A stretch of 22,420 bases of DNA from contig JABEUO010000103.1 in NCBI GenBank assembly GCA_013044415.1, forward strand, positions 1 to 22,420, read 5' to 3'. This document shows, one piece after another, positions 1 through 8,345 of this stretch; position 1 is the stretch's first letter; each line of letters starts with the position of its first letter. The position numbers were made by a program, and so were the translations under genes. The notes beneath the pieces are model-generated. The model did not search any database. It was not told the origin of the DNA and worked only from the letters and a program-made list of their open reading frames with translations. Origin of the DNA: Acidimicrobiaceae bacterium (GTDB lineage: Bacteria > Actinomycetota > Acidimicrobiia > Acidimicrobiales > Acidimicrobiaceae).

Positions 1-249
1 ACCTATATAGTCGCAAAAGCTGGCGTCAGTTTCCAGCACTATGCCGCAGCCCAGTACGACGTCACTGAAAGGGTCTCATAGTATCAACTACAGCCCGGAG
101 ACCTGGTATTTTACTACCAGCCAATCGATCACGTCGGGATTTACATCGGTGGCGGAGATATAATCGTTGCCGATAACCCATCGGTTCCGGTGAAGATAGA
201 TTCGCTCTATTGGGACGGTGTGCCGGTAGGTTTCGGGCGGGTCGGCTAA
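1..249 (+). pseudogene. NlpC/P60 cell-wall peptidase, 3' fragment with in-frame amber stop
   Basis: Frame 1 reads the C-terminal half of an NlpC/P60 endopeptidase and ends at TAA 247-249. Recognisable pieces are YIVAKAGVSFQHYAAAQYD, then LQPGDLVFYY and the catalytic-His motif DHVGIYIGGG. The family hydrolyses D-Glu-mDAP-type peptide bonds in peptidoglycan and is usually exported. The Cys of the dyad (DCSGL motif) would lie just before the window. Codon 79-81 is TAG, in the middle of the stretch VS-stop-YQLQPGD, where homologues read straight through. Either the gene is broken, or the base is a sequencing error, or the amber codon is read through. Downstream of TAG the frame stays clean and conserved to a normal end, so any damage is recent. 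The fragment is partial at the 5' side, so the full length is unknown. Confidence 0.72.
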
Positions 250-304
250 GTTCGCTAAATAGCCGCGAGGTCCGGCGTGTGACCAAGTTAATCCGAGGTG
301 AGCG

Positions 305-1255
305 ATGAAAGCCGTTGTAATTACCGGTGGCAAGGTCGAAGTGGCCGAAGTGCAGACTCCTGTCCCCTTCGGCGACGAACTTTTGGTTGAGGTGAAGTCG
401 GCCGGCATGAACGCCGCTGACCTCCTTCAAGTAAAGGGGTTCTATCCCCCGCCGCACGGCTACCCAGAGGATATACCTGGCCTTGAATTAGCGGGGGTCG
501 TCGTTGAAACGGGTCCTAAGGCAAAGCGATTTAAAGTCGGCGATCGAGTCATGGGAATAGTCGGAGGTGCCGCCCAGGCGGAATTTGCCCTCATAGCCGA
601 TTCGATAGCCTTGAGGGTTCCCGAGAACGTCGACATCGGAATGGCTGGCGGATTCCCAGAAGCCTTTACTACCGCCTTTGACGCCCTCTTCTTACAGGGG
701 GAGCTGACAGTTGGTGAGAGCCTCTGCGTACACGGTGCTGCTGGTGGAGTAGGCCTGGCGGCGATACAGTTGGCCGTTCAAGCCGGAGCAAGGGTAACCG
801 CTACTTCAAGGACCCTTCAGCACAAAGAGGAGCTGGAATCCTTGGGGGCGAGGGTTCTGCACCCCGACGAAATGCCGGGATCGGGCCCCTACGACCTCGT
901 GCTCGAACTTGTCGGGGCGGCCAATATGGAACTGAACCTAAAGGAGATCTCTATCGGCGGACGAATAGTCGTAATCGGGGTCGGAGCTGGATCTCGATTT
1001 GAGCTCGACCTGCGTAGCGTGATGGCGAAGAGGTGCCGGATAATGGGCTCGACCCTCCGGGCTCGCTCGACGGAGGAGAAGGCCTACCTAGCCTCCAAGA
1101 TGGAGCGCCAGGTAGTCCCCCTTTTGGAGTCACAAGACATAAGGATTCATGAATATTTGAGCTTTCCTTTTTCCCAAGCAAAGGAGGCCTACGAGGCGTT
1201 TAGTAGGCGGGGAAAGCTCGGCAAGCTGATCTTCTTCGCTAATAACCAGCCCTGA
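305..1255 (+). CDS. NAD(P)H:quinone oxidoreductase, PIG3-like MDR family
   Basis: A 316-aa cytoplasmic member of the zinc-independent medium-chain dehydrogenase/reductase superfamily. The N-terminal GroES-like domain begins MKAVVITGGKVEVAEV and contains NAADLLQVKGFYPPP, typical of TP53I3/PIG3-type quinone oxidoreductases. The Rossmann domain carries AAGGVGLAAIQLA, the NADPH-binding AxxGVG motif. I see no zinc-ligand pattern. The likely reaction is NADPH-dependent reduction of quinones or enones; the substrate is not deducible. The ATG at 305 has a GAGGTG Shine-Dalgarno at 295-300. The 3' end overlaps the converging dehydrogenase gene by 17 bp. The length is normal for the family. The family call is firm and the physiological role unknown. 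Confidence 0.9.
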   Translation: MKAVVITGGKVEVAEVQTPVPFGDELLVEVKSAGMNAADLLQVKGFYPPPHGYPEDIPGLELAGVVVETGPKAKRFKVGDRVMGIVGGAAQAEFALIADSIALRVPENVDIGMAGGFPEAFTTAFDALFLQGELTVGESLCVHGAAGGVGLAAIQLAVQAGARVTATSRTLQHKEELESLGARVLHPDEMPGSGPYDLVLELVGAANMELNLKEISIGGRIVVIGVGAGSRFELDLRSVMAKRCRIMGSTLRARSTEEKAYLASKMERQVVPLLESQDIRIHEYLSFPFSQAKEAYEAFSRRGKLGKLIFFANNQP

Positions 1256-2294
1256 AATCGACGGTCCCCTCCGGTTCCTCACCCCTCATCCAAAGGTCCA
1301 ATTGGCGCCTCATGCGGTTGATTGCGTTTGTCGTCACCTTCGGCGATGACCAACTGTGATGGGGGTAGACCGTAACGTCTTTCCGCCCCCACAGTGCGGA
1401 GCCCGATTCCAGTGGCTCTACCTCAAAGGCATCGAGGAGCAGATACCCAAAACGAGAAGCCTCCACCGCTTTTGCAAGGGCAACTTCGTCGAATATAGCC
1501 CCACGCGCCGGATTGATAATCACCACGTCATCTTTAAACCGCGATAACTCGGCTTCACCTAGGAGATGGTGAGTCGACGGAGTATGTGGAACACCGACGA
1601 CTAGAAAGTCACTCTCATAAATCTCGCTCGGGATCTCATTGCCAAAGTAATAATTCCGTAGATGAGGCGGGACAACCTTGTGCTCTGTACGAGTCCAAGC
1701 CGACACCTCCATGTTGAAGGGCTCGCACATCTCGGCTACCAGCCGATTTACCGAACCGAATCCCAGGAGAAACACCCTTTTCCTCGAGAGTTCGTCGAGT
1801 TCAACCGACGGATCCCAGCTCCGAGCCTCCGATAGCTTTTGGTAGTGGATAAATCTCTTAGCGCTAACGAGCATCCCCATCATCACCCATTCGGCCATCG
1901 GCCTAGCGAAGTTGTCACCACCATTTGAAAGCACTATCCCACGACGAAGAAATTCATCTTTGTCAATTGCGTCTATCCCGACAAAATCTGAATGAACCCA
2001 TCTCAGGTTAGGCAATTTTGAAGTGACCTTTGAAACCCAACCTCCGGTGAACCTGCCGTGGGCCCAGAAAAGCTCCACTACGGAAAGGTCTTCACTCGAC
2101 CCATCGAGGCCAATTGGCTCCCCTTGGGGATCGAACTCGACAAAGTGAAGTTCAATACCCATCTCGGCGGCCAGTTTGCTTAGGACCCTGTTTGCCTCAG
2201 GACTTCCCGCCGCATGGAGCTTGGTCCTTTTGATCTCACCGTCTCGTGGCACACAGACCCCCACTCGATTCCTTAGGTCGCTCTCATCAGCCAC
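1239..2294 (-). CDS. D-isomer-specific 2-hydroxyacid dehydrogenase family protein
   Basis: A 351-aa NAD(P)-dependent dehydrogenase resembling the D-2-hydroxyacid/phosphoglycerate dehydrogenase family. It shows the substrate-side motif SDFVGIDAID, a nucleotide-binding turn GFGSVNR (the third Gly of GxGxxG is replaced by Asn), the catalytic Arg in INPARGAIFDE, the Glu in DAFEVEPL and the His in YPHHSW, in the canonical order Arg-Glu-His. Such enzymes interconvert 2-oxoacids and D-2-hydroxyacids; glyoxylate or hydroxypyruvate would fit a photorespiration-like role here, but nothing in the sequence fixes the substrate. The start is GTG at 2294 with only a weak purine tract upstream, so it is uncertain. 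The gene converges with and slightly overlaps the quinone oxidoreductase gene. Confidence 0.88.
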   Translation of the reverse strand: MADESDLRNRVGVCVPRDGEIKRTKLHAAGSPEANRVLSKLAAEMGIELHFVEFDPQGEPIGLDGSSEDLSVVELFWAHGRFTGGWVSKVTSKLPNLRWVHSDFVGIDAIDKDEFLRRGIVLSNGGDNFARPMAEWVMMGMLVSAKRFIHYQKLSEARSWDPSVELDELSRKRVFLLGFGSVNRLVAEMCEPFNMEVSAWTRTEHKVVPPHLRNYYFGNEIPSEIYESDFLVVGVPHTPSTHHLLGEAELSRFKDDVVIINPARGAIFDEVALAKAVEASRFGYLLLDAFEVEPLESGSALWGRKDVTVYPHHSWSSPKVTTNAINRMRRQLDLWMRGEEPEGTVDFRAGY

Positions 2295-2625
2295 CTAATG
2301 GCAAGCATAAAAGAGAAAGTCCCAAAGCAAGGTCCCGGGCTAGGACTAAGTCCATGTTATCAGCGGTTAATCACCTCACTAGGATTCCCTCCACATAGTG
2401 CCGCCAGCTCCCAGAGCCACCCGGTTCGCACTTTACTAATTAACCGGACTTTGCCTCGTCCGCTTTCCAAGATCTCCTACTAGTAGTTAGCGTCTTCGTT
2501 CTAGTAGAATCATGAGGTGTTGTCCTCGGTTTCAATTAGGGTGCAGTTGGCCAAGGTATTTATTCAGGCCGAGCACGATTCAAAGAGACGGTAGACGGGT
2601 TGGTCCAACCGTCAGGAGGTATTTC
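2295..2625. other. Intergenic region between divergent genes, probable promoters
   Basis: About 330 bp separate the GTG start of the dehydrogenase (-) from the supported ATG of the Lgt-like gene (+), so promoters for both should lie here. I see a perfect 10-bp palindrome CTACTAGTAG at 2477-2486, followed by a partial copy CTAGTAGAAT at 2501-2510 that includes a possible -10 (TAGAAT, 2505-2510). No convincing -35 accompanies it. Open frames crossing this stretch (2298-2483, and the in-frame extension 2512-2625) have no protein-like character. Confidence 0.4.
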
Positions 2626-3423
2626 ATGAAGCCGATACCCGTAGATTTTCACATTGGCCCCCTCCAGATCCACACCTACGGAATCGGCCTTGCAATCACC
2701 TTCTATTTCGCATATCGATACTTCGAAAAGCGACTTCGTGACAACGGTCTCCCCTGGGAATGGCTCGCATCTTCGGTTCTCTGGATAATTGGTGCTGCGA
2801 TTGTTGGAGCGAGAATTGTCCACGTAATTGCGAATATCAAGTACTACATATCCTTCCCGATCGAGGTATTTGCGATCTGGCACGGCGGCCTCTCCTCCTT
2901 CGGAGGAATAGCAGGGGCAATACCGGTAGCCCTATACCTCCTCCATAAAAAAGCCCCCGATCTCAGGCCCTTAGTCGCACTCGACCTGATCACTCCGGTT
3001 CTGATGGCGAGCTGGGCGATGGGAAGAATGCTCGGACCCCAGCTGATGTATGCGGGTGGGGGACGACCAACCAATGCATGGTACGGCCTCCAATACGCCG
3101 GGCAGATTGGGTATCGGATCCCGGTTCCGGTCTTTCAAGCTACCGAGGATTTCATCATTTTCCTCGTCTCGCTCCAGTTGGAAAAGTTTTTCAAGGCAAA
3201 GCAGATGCCATCGGGAACCCTGCTCATCGCCACGGTGGGCCTTTGGTCGGTGGAACGTTTCTTCGATGAGTTTCTGTGGCTAGCGGTCCCAAGGTTGTGG
3301 GACGCGGTGGAAGTTTTTTCAATCATCCTCTTCGTTTTTTCGATATTCGGGCTGATTATGCAGTTGAAGAAGAAGAGACGACTAGCCGCGGCACCGGAAT
3401 CGCAAGACCTGTCGAGCAACTAA
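2626..3423 (+). CDS. lgt: Prolipoprotein diacylglyceryl transferase (Lgt) family membrane protein, divergent signature
   Basis: A 265-aa polytopic membrane protein of the Lgt family, which transfers diacylglyceryl from phosphatidylglycerol to the lipobox Cys of prolipoproteins. It starts MKPIPVDFHIGPLQIHTYG, matching the usual Lgt N-terminus including the conserved Tyr-Gly, and has about seven hydrophobic segments. HGGLSSFGG (86-94) matches the GGMSFHGG loop but with Phe in the place of His. The GRxGNFxNxE signature is replaced by GRMLGPQLMYAGGGRPT (133-149): the Arg is kept and the Asn lost. RFFDE (211-215) keeps the late Arg/Glu pair. ATG 2626 is chosen because AGGAGGT lies at 2614-2620; an upstream in-frame ATG at 2512 adds a non-homologous, Arg-rich tail. 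The gene lies 22 bp before pncB. The substrate may differ from classical Lgt. Confidence 0.8.
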   Translation: MKPIPVDFHIGPLQIHTYGIGLAITFYFAYRYFEKRLRDNGLPWEWLASSVLWIIGAAIVGARIVHVIANIKYYISFPIEVFAIWHGGLSSFGGIAGAIPVALYLLHKKAPDLRPLVALDLITPVLMASWAMGRMLGPQLMYAGGGRPTNAWYGLQYAGQIGYRIPVPVFQATEDFIIFLVSLQLEKFFKAKQMPSGTLLIATVGLWSVERFFDEFLWLAVPRLWDAVEVFSIILFVFSIFGLIMQLKKKRRLAAAPESQDLSSN

Positions 3424-3445
3424 AAAGAAAAGTCAGTAGGAAACC

Positions 3446-4756
3446 TTGTATAACCTCACCTCGACCGCACTGCTCACCGATCAGTACGAATACACCATGT
3501 TGGAGGCCGCGATCAATGCCGGGATCGCCGGGAAAATGGCTACCTTCGAGGTGTTCGCAAGGCGACTACCCAAGGGGAGGCGCTACGGGGTAGTCGGGGG
3601 CATTGGAAGGCTTCAAGAGGCGATTAGCTCTTTTAGCTTCGACCGAGAAACCCTCGGATACCTTGAAGGATCGAAAATAGTGTCCGAAAAGACACTCGCA
3701 TACCTCAGAGACTTCAAATTTACCGGGTCTATCTCGGCGTATCCAGAGGGAGAAATTTACTTTCCCGACTCGCCGGTTCTCAAGATTACCGCTCCGTTCT
3801 CAGAGGCGATACTCCTAGAAACCCTCGTCTTGTCCGTCTTGAACTGGGATTCGGCGATAGCATCTTGTGCTTCTCGCATTTTTTTAGCCGCCGACGGTAG
3901 GGGCCTCATCGAAATGGGAGGGAGGCGCACCCACGAACACTCCGCAGTTGCGGCGGCCCGTGCCGCATACCTAGCGGGCTTCGACTCTACTTCGAACCTA
4001 GCCGCAGGAAAACTCTATGGGATCCCGACCGCGGGAACCGTGGCCCACGCTTTTATCCTTCTCCACCCGGAGGAGACCTCCGCCTTCTCATCACAGTTTC
4101 AAACCCAGGGCCATACCACTACGGCACTAGTTGACACCTACGACATCACGAGGGGAATCGAAAGGGCGATAGCGGTATTCGGTACGTCGCTTGGGGCCAT
4201 CAGGATCGACTCCGGCGACCTTGCACTACAGGCCAAGAGGGCCAGGGGTCTACTCGACACACTCGGGGCCACCGGGACAAAAATAGTAGTTTCAGGAGAT
4301 CTGGACGAATTTACTATTGAAGAACTTAGAGAGTCCCCCATAGACGCCTACGGGGTCGGTACGAGGCTCGTCACCGGCTCGGGAGCGGCAACGGCCAACT
4401 TTGTCTACAAGCTCGTCGAGGTGAGCGAGAACGGCGTGTCAAGGCCGGTCTCCAAGCTCTCCAGGGACAAGAAGACCCTCGGCGGAGCCAAGGTGCCATA
4501 CCGCAGGTTAGACGGGAGCGGCAACGTGGTCGCCGAAGTATTTGTCGGCGACACCAATGCAAAAGATCTCGAAGGGGACCCTCGGTTCGTGCCGCTTCAA
4601 GTAGAACTCTACAAGAATGGAACCCAGGTCCATCATGAGACCCTCGTGGATTCCCGCAAGAGGCACAGACTGGCTCTCGAACAGCTTGGGAGCGAAGGAC
4701 GCTCTCTCGCTATGGGGCCACCGTTGCTCGTTGCGCAACAATGGAGCGGCACTTGA
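3446..4756 (+). CDS. pncB: Nicotinate phosphoribosyltransferase
   Basis: A 436-aa enzyme of the Preiss-Handler NAD salvage pathway: nicotinate + PRPP (+ ATP) gives nicotinate mononucleotide. Conserved blocks are LLTDQYEYTMLEAAINAG at the N-terminus, GRRTHEHSAVAAARAAYLAG, the GTVAHAFILLH segment carrying the phosphorylatable His, IRIDSGDLA, and YGVGTRLVTG in the phosphate-binding part of the barrel. The length is normal for the actinobacterial form. The start is TTG at 3446, with TAGG around 3437-3440 as Shine-Dalgarno; no ATG is nearby and the next Met is inside the conserved domain. It is separated from the Lgt-like gene by only 22 bp, so co-transcription is likely. NAD de novo genes lie convergently downstream, making this an NAD-metabolism neighbourhood. 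Confidence 0.94.
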   Translation: MYNLTSTALLTDQYEYTMLEAAINAGIAGKMATFEVFARRLPKGRRYGVVGGIGRLQEAISSFSFDRETLGYLEGSKIVSEKTLAYLRDFKFTGSISAYPEGEIYFPDSPVLKITAPFSEAILLETLVLSVLNWDSAIASCASRIFLAADGRGLIEMGGRRTHEHSAVAAARAAYLAGFDSTSNLAAGKLYGIPTAGTVAHAFILLHPEETSAFSSQFQTQGHTTTALVDTYDITRGIERAIAVFGTSLGAIRIDSGDLALQAKRARGLLDTLGATGTKIVVSGDLDEFTIEELRESPIDAYGVGTRLVTGSGAATANFVYKLVEVSENGVSRPVSKLSRDKKTLGGAKVPYRRLDGSGNVVAEVFVGDTNAKDLEGDPRFVPLQVELYKNGTQVHHETLVDSRKRHRLALEQLGSEGRSLAMGPPLLVAQQWSGT

Positions 4757-4795
4757 TGGGGAAAGGACTCCCGTCCCTTAGATTCGGTCTCCCGC

Positions 4796-5683
4796 CTAGG
4801 GCGCGCTAAGTTCGACCACCGCGTCGGAGAGCGTTGGCCAGAGGTTCTTCGCCCAGTCGCCAAAGGCCACCGAGCTCAGGGTCGCCAGAAAGCAGCCGTT
4901 TTCAGGGTCGATCCAAAGTGACGACCCGGACTGGCCGAAATGCCCAAAAGTGTGCCCAGAGTTAGCCGCTCCTGTCCAGTGCGGAAACTTCTCACCCTTC
5001 ACCTCGGGTCCAAGGCCCCATGGACATGGCCTCATGAACCCAAAGCCCGGCACCAGGCCGGCTAAGTCGGGATGATACGGCTCACGGATCAGCATCAAGG
5101 TCTCTTGCGACAAGATACCGGAGGAGATAAATCCCTTCACCAATGCGACGAGGTCGGATACCTTTGCGACCAGGCCCGCCGCAGCCCCAGTCGGTCCAGA
5201 GGAGCTGTATAAACCCAGATCCAGCTCCAATCCCTTAGCACCCAAGGGATCCGCCACCGCCTCGAAAAGGTAGTCGCTAAAGGTCATCCCGGATTCCTTT
5301 GCTAAGTGGTCAGCCAAGGCCTCGTAGCCGACGTTCGAGTAGACCCTACGTCTGGCGAGGGAAGGATCCAATTGGATCTTTTCGAAAGCAGAGTCTCCTT
5401 GTTCTGGGAATCCGAAGGGAAGCCCGGAAGAGTGGGAAAGTAGGTCGTAAATCGACGCCGAATTAGATAGCATCGGCGCCTTGGCGTCCAAGGTTCCCTC
5501 TTCTATCGCCACATGGACGGCTAGCGCTGTGAAGAGCTTGCTCACCGAGGCGAGTGGGAAACTATCCTTCGACCCCAGTTCGACTAGTTCGGTAATATCG
5601 CCTTCGGCAAAGGTGCCATATGCGATAGCCCAGGCACCCGGAAAGCCTCTTGCCAGGTCTTCGATGTTAGACGGAAGCACCAA
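4796..5683 (-). CDS. Serine hydrolase, beta-lactamase class C / penicillin-binding-protein-like
   Basis: A 295-aa protein of the serine beta-lactamase-like superfamily (esterases, DD-peptidases, class C beta-lactamases). The SxxK nucleophile motif is in PLASVSKLFTALA, YSNVGYE provides the Tyr-x-Asn motif, and HFGQSGS near the C-terminus stands for the KTG/HxG motif. LLSHSSGLPFG is the usual family block after the nucleophile. I see no signal peptide, so it is probably cytoplasmic, which favours an esterase or peptidase over a secreted beta-lactamase. The start is TTG 5683 or the adjacent GTG 5680, both downstream of AAGGG. It lies 93 bp after nadB on the same strand and could be the last gene of that transcription unit. 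The substrate is unknown. Confidence 0.85.
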   Translation of the reverse strand: MVLPSNIEDLARGFPGAWAIAYGTFAEGDITELVELGSKDSFPLASVSKLFTALAVHVAIEEGTLDAKAPMLSNSASIYDLLSHSSGLPFGFPEQGDSAFEKIQLDPSLARRRVYSNVGYEALADHLAKESGMTFSDYLFEAVADPLGAKGLELDLGLYSSSGPTGAAAGLVAKVSDLVALVKGFISSGILSQETLMLIREPYHPDLAGLVPGFGFMRPCPWGLGPEVKGEKFPHWTGAANSGHTFGHFGQSGSSLWIDPENGCFLATLSSVAFGDWAKNLWPTLSDAVVELSAP

Positions 5684-5776
5684 TTTGATCCCTTTTCGCC
5701 TCGTTCAGCCCCCGGTCAAAAAGACTCTTCCTTGGTCCCTTTGCACAGCTGTCCGAAAATGAAACCGACACCGTAG

Positions 5777-7357
5777 CTATCTACTTTGGGGGTTCGTCGA
5801 CGCTGCCTCGGGTCTGGAGATAACTCTTTTTATCCCGTCTCTTTTTATCCCGTCTCTTTTTATCCCGTCTCCTTTTACCCCATCCATGGTCTGCTCGACG
5901 TGAAATACTACTTCAGATGGTTCTGGAAAGTCACTGCGGTAGTGGGATCCCCGGGACTCCTCCCTTTCGAGTGCCCCCTGGATAGCGCAGGTGGCGAGGA
6001 GCAACAGGTTCGAATTCTCTAGCTCGTAGGGATCGAGCGACGGCGAGTGAGTAATGCTAGATATCGCACCTAGACCCGCCTCGAGATCATGTCCACTCCG
6101 GATGACGCTACAACTTTGCGACATGATCCTCTGTATTTCCGATCGCTTCGCCTTCGGTACCCCTTTAGCCGAGTCAGGCTCGTCCAATCCGACTCTGGAA
6201 GTCGGCTCGAGGTCCTTGGTTGCACAAGCGGCGGATCGAGCCCCCATCACCAAGGCTTCCAAGAGAGAGTTTGATGCCAGTCTGTTAGCCCCCTGCAGGC
6301 CGGTACTTCCGACTTCCCCGGCCGCATAGAGTCTCCCAACCCCCGTACGACCCTCCGAATCCGTGCGGATCCCCCCCATCTGGTAGTGAGCAGCCGGGGC
6401 GATAGGAACGAGTTCCGATCTGAAATCCAAACCAAGCGCCTCGATCGAAGCAGAAACCGTAGGAAATTTCTCTGCGAAATCGTCGATCAAGGAGAGGTCT
6501 ATAAAGACCCCACCGGTCCTCTTTATCTCGGAGTAGACCGCCCTCGCCACCACGTCCCTCGGGGCTAACTCGGCCTCGGAGTCGTATCTTGCCATGAAAG
6601 GCTCGCCGGCGGCATTTATAAGCTTGGCGCCTTCGCCGCGGCAGGCTTCAGAGACGAGGGTTCCGTCCAAAAGTGCCGTGGGGTGAAATTGGATCAGCTC
6701 CATGTCCCTTACTACACACCCCGCCATCAGTGCTAGCGCTACTCCGTCGCCCGTAGCCTCTGAGGGGTTGGTAGTCACCTCAAAAAGTTGACCCGAGCCA
6801 CCAGTTGCGAGCAGTGTGGCGCCGGCGCTTATGGCACCTACCCGCTTTGAGTCGTCAACGAAGTAGGCACCGTGGACCCCATTATCGTCGGCGGCTAACC
6901 GGAAAACGAACCTATTTTCTAGGATTTTGATCCTCGAAGGCAGGTGTTGATGGAGAAAGTTGAGCAGAAAAAGACCGCTCCTATCCCCTCCGGCGTGCAT
7001 TACCCTCGCCCGGGAGTGTCCGCCTTCTCGAGCCAGCCCAGGGTCAAACTTCATCCCCTTTTTGATCAATAAACTAAGGTGGTCGAGGCTCTCATCTAGC
7101 AGCTCCCTCGCTACCTCTGGATCGCTGAGGCCCCGGCCCGCCTTCACCGTGTCGGCTACGTGCTGTCCGACATCCTCCCGCCCGACCGGGAAGGCGATAC
7201 CCCCCTGAGCCCACGGAGTTGAACCAGAGAGGAGGCCCCTTTTGGTGATCATGACGACCCTTGCTCCGAGCTCCGCCGCTGCGAGGGCGGCGTAGGAACC
7301 GGCGACTCCGCTTCCAACGACTAATAGGTCTGCCTCGTACGCCTCGTGGAAAGACAA
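5777..7357 (-). CDS. nadB: L-aspartate oxidase
   Basis: A 526-aa FAD enzyme that oxidises L-aspartate to iminoaspartate, the first step of de novo NAD synthesis, feeding NadA. The FAD dinucleotide fold is at the N-terminus (LLVVGSGVAGSYAALAAAE). The succinate dehydrogenase/aspartate oxidase motifs are SGSTPWAQGGI, IQFHPTALLDG, HYQMGGIRTD and AAGEVGSTGLQGANRLASNS. The TTG start at 7357 lies 2 nt after the nadA stop and has AAGGTGG about 8 nt upstream, inside the end of nadA, so translation is coupled. The C-terminal tail is odd: after the helical domain come four DGxKx pentapeptides (DGIKR three times exactly) encoded by a 15-bp tandem repeat, absent from the family core. The repeat is probably neutral tail length variation. 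Confidence 0.96.
   Translation of the reverse strand: MSFHEAYEADLLVVGSGVAGSYAALAAAELGARVVMITKRGLLSGSTPWAQGGIAFPVGREDVGQHVADTVKAGRGLSDPEVARELLDESLDHLSLLIKKGMKFDPGLAREGGHSRARVMHAGGDRSGLFLLNFLHQHLPSRIKILENRFVFRLAADDNGVHGAYFVDDSKRVGAISAGATLLATGGSGQLFEVTTNPSEATGDGVALALMAGCVVRDMELIQFHPTALLDGTLVSEACRGEGAKLINAAGEPFMARYDSEAELAPRDVVARAVYSEIKRTGGVFIDLSLIDDFAEKFPTVSASIEALGLDFRSELVPIAPAAHYQMGGIRTDSEGRTGVGRLYAAGEVGSTGLQGANRLASNSLLEALVMGARSAACATKDLEPTSRVGLDEPDSAKGVPKAKRSEIQRIMSQSCSVIRSGHDLEAGLGAISSITHSPSLDPYELENSNLLLLATCAIQGALEREESRGSHYRSDFPEPSEVVFHVEQTMDGVKGDGIKRDGIKRDGIKRVISRPEAASTNPQSR
5824..5883. repeat. 15-bp tandem repeat inside the 3' end of nadB
   Basis: Three exact copies of CTCTTTTTATCCCGT (5824-5838, 5839-5853, 5854-5868) are followed by a fourth with three mismatches (5869-5883). 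On the minus strand they encode repeated Asp-Gly-Ile-Lys-Arg in the NadB tail. The 15-bp period keeps the reading frame, so copy-number change would lengthen or shorten the tail without a frameshift. Confidence 0.95.
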
Positions 7358-7359
7358 AA

Positions 7360-8289
7360 CTAACCCACCTTGATCATCGCATCTATAGCCTTCTTAGCCT
7401 TCTTAGCTATCTCGGGGTCTACTTTGACTACATACCTATCCTCGACGAGGGAGTCATACACCTTCTCGAGGGTGATCATCTTCATATATTCGCATATTGC
7501 ATCATCTTTGACCGGGAGGAACTTCTTGCCCGGTGCCATTGCGTTGAGCCGGTGCACGATTCCGACTTCTGTTGCAACCACAAATTCGTTCCTTTGCGAC
7601 CCCTGGGCGTAACGGACCATCCCCTCGGTGGAGAGCATCTTAGCGTCGGGCTTGAGGTAGAGGCACGAACTACCGCAGCTGCATTCGGGATGGATCATGA
7701 ACTCGGCTTCTGGGTGGGCCAAAAGGGTCTCTTCGATCTCCTTGGTACCAATCCCGGCGTGTACGTGACACTCCCCCATCCAAATATGCATCTTGATCCC
7801 GGTCTGCCTCTCGACGTGAGCACCCAAGAACATGTCCGGCAGGAAGAAGATAGGACGGCTGGTGTCTAACTGGGCGACTACCTCCACCGCATTGGCGCTG
7901 GTTACGCACACGTCTGATAGCGCCTTTACCTCGGCCGAGGTATTTACATAAGCGACCACCTGGCCGTCTGGATTCTCATCACGCCAAAGCTGCACGTCTT
8001 TTGCCGAAATAGTGTCCGAAAGGGAGCACCCTGCGTCTGGATCCGGAATGAGCACGGTCTTATTCGGGTTCAGGATGGCCGCTGTCTCGGCCATGAAGTA
8101 GACACCTGCGAATACGATCACGTCAGCGGGGGTAGAGGCGGCGAGACGGGATAGGCCAAGGGAATCCCCGACGTAGTCCGCCACGTCCTGGACTTCCGGC
8201 CTCTGGTACGAGTGGGCGAGGATAACTGCGTTCCTCTGCCTCTTCACCTCTTGAATCTGTTCTATAAGGTCTACCGATGTAACTGTCAT
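7360..8289 (-). CDS. nadA: Quinolinate synthase A
   Basis: A 309-aa [4Fe-4S] enzyme that condenses iminoaspartate with dihydroxyacetone phosphate to quinolinate. The three expected cluster ligands are visible: Cys88 in IPDPDAGCSLSD, Cys174 in WMGECHVHAGI and Cys266 in AICEYMKMITLEKV. AHSYQRPEVQDVADYVGDSL near the N-terminus and the HPECSCGSSC block are also family hallmarks. The length matches the short three-fold-repeat form. ATG 8289 (MTVTSVDLIEQIQ) agrees with the family N-terminus. It is followed 2 nt later by nadB and preceded by nadC across an 87-bp spacer. Its substrate DHAP is also a Calvin-cycle intermediate. Confidence 0.96.
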   Translation of the reverse strand: MTVTSVDLIEQIQEVKRQRNAVILAHSYQRPEVQDVADYVGDSLGLSRLAASTPADVIVFAGVYFMAETAAILNPNKTVLIPDPDAGCSLSDTISAKDVQLWRDENPDGQVVAYVNTSAEVKALSDVCVTSANAVEVVAQLDTSRPIFFLPDMFLGAHVERQTGIKMHIWMGECHVHAGIGTKEIEETLLAHPEAEFMIHPECSCGSSCLYLKPDAKMLSTEGMVRYAQGSQRNEFVVATEVGIVHRLNAMAPGKKFLPVKDDAICEYMKMITLEKVYDSLVEDRYVVKVDPEIAKKAKKAIDAMIKVG

Positions 8290-8345
8290 GTAAATTACCC
8301 GTCCTTCACGAGACGCTTTGGTCCTGGATCAGATCAACTACTTTT

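Noticed and set aside
2298..2483. 61-aa open frame in the intergenic region
   Set aside because: No Shine-Dalgarno, no recognisable domain and an unprotein-like composition; it lies where promoters are expected.
2512..2625. N-terminal extension of the Lgt-like reading frame
   Set aside because: It is Arg/Cys-rich with no Lgt similarity, and ATG 2626 has an excellent AGGAGGT site and the family N-terminus.
5719..5731. 13-bp match (AAAAGACTCTTCC) to the repeat at 22403-22415
   Set aside because: A single 13-mer shared within 22 kb is expected by chance; no further similarity surrounds it.
7261..7869. 202-aa plus-strand frame opposite nadB/nadA
   Set aside because: It is antisense to two firmly identified genes and has no domain of its own; a shadow of their codon usage.
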